Origin: Patiria pectinifera
Lineage: Eukaryota; Echinodermata; Asteroidea; Valvatida; Asterinidae
Direction of reading: 5' to 3'
Assembly: GCA_029964075.1 (NCBI GenBank)
Contig: CM057146.1
Location: 7,211,501-7,275,500 of the forward strand
Length of the DNA stretch: 64,000 nucleotides
A program made the position numbers and the translations under genes. The notes below the pieces were generated by a model, which ran no database searches, had not been told where the DNA came from, and saw nothing but the letters and a program-made list of their open reading frames with translations. Of this stretch, positions 63,275-64,000 are shown in pieces; within the stretch, counting starts at the first letter, position 1; each line of letters opens with the position of its first letter.

Positions 63275-64000
63275 CGGCTGAATAGTGTTATATATAATGA
63301 ATTGATAAGCTTGTTGGCCCAAGGCCGAGATTGTACAAAGTATGAAGATAGAGCTAAGTTAATATGGACACTGTTGTGCTTGGAGAGTCTACAGAGATTT
63401 TGTTTTTAATTTCTGTTCTCACAAAATTTATAAGTAAGGAAAGTGGCCCACCTGTAGAAATGAGATGCTGAAACGTAACCACAGCACCGATGTTTATTTT
63501 GATAGAAGGAAAGATGTCCGAAGACAGAATGTCTATTGCCATAATGAGGTGAAATTACCCCCAATATGAATCTCAGTACAAAATGCAATGGTGCCAATTT
63601 TTTACAAAGTCGAAATAATTTCGTACGTGATGTCAGTGCCTCTTTTTATCCAACATTTTACTAATAGGGACGTAAGTTGATAGGACTAGCCTAGATTAAA
63701 ATCACAGCGCTTCCCAGAGATAATTCATTCCATTCCATAATCGTAGGTGTATTACTAGGGAAGTTGTAACAAAAAATAACTATTAATCATTTCCATTGTT
63801 AAATAAGTTCCGTATCTGTTTTCATACTCCTTATTACGATATTCTCATCTTTTGCTTTTGATTTTAAAAAAGATTTGTTTTACTTGGCCGTTTTTTTTTT
63901 AATTAAATTTTTTTTTTTTTTTACAGAGGTGTAAAATGTGTCTTTTGAAATGATGATTTTACCACATTTTGTAATTTAAAAAAAAGGCTTTCAATTTTAC

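Overview
This is animal genomic DNA: AT-rich, intron-rich and full of repeats. It holds most of one large gene on the + strand, a sidekick (SDK) family neural cell-adhesion receptor. I joined forty coding exons by hand from splice sites, codon phase and domain order, from 21760 to the stop codon at 62459-62461. Joined, they give about 2,110 codons in one open frame. They encode 6 immunoglobulin (Ig) domains, 13 fibronectin type III (FN3) domains, one transmembrane helix and a cytoplasmic tail ending in GFSSFV, the PDZ-binding end typical of sidekicks. Only the start (signal peptide, 5' UTR, promoter) is missing. It lies in 1-21759, where I could not find it, or before the window.

The organism is probably a marine invertebrate deuterostome, and an echinoderm such as a sea star is my best guess. 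This rests on a single sidekick with the canonical domain count, many small foldback and terminal-inverted-repeat elements, CR1/L2-like LINE remnants, tRNA-derived SINEs, and abundant TACATGTA and ACCGGT motifs. The assignment is an inference. A hemichordate, cephalochordate or mollusc is not excluded.

Layout. 1-21759 has no supported coding exon. It contains piggyBac-like MITEs (222-455, 12126-12366), a Helitron-like element with internal repeats and eleven TGACGTCA sites (about 544-1670), inverted-repeat elements (4626-5000, 6448-6913, 21226-21693), a tandem duplication (14893-15336) and hairpins. 21760-31622 carries Ig1-Ig6 (exons 1-10). 32457-53691 carries FN3 1-13 (exons 11-35). 54752-56734 carries a 27-nt microexon and the transmembrane exon. 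57664-62461 carries the cytoplasmic exons. After 62461 come the 3' UTR and possible poly(A) signals. The introns hold two LINE 3' fragments, three copies of a tRNA-derived SINE (one split by a 1.6-kb hAT-like element), mariner-like elements, a three-copy MITE family and two minisatellites.

The most interesting pattern is a period-4 structure in the FN3 array. Exon lengths, intron phases and sequence signatures all fit (A-B-C-D) three times plus a final A. In every B domain the first exon is exactly 71 nt, and in every C domain exactly 116 nt. This suggests that the 13-domain array grew by duplication of a four-domain block. Residue numbers below count from the first codon completed by exon 1 of this window, not from the true initiator Met.
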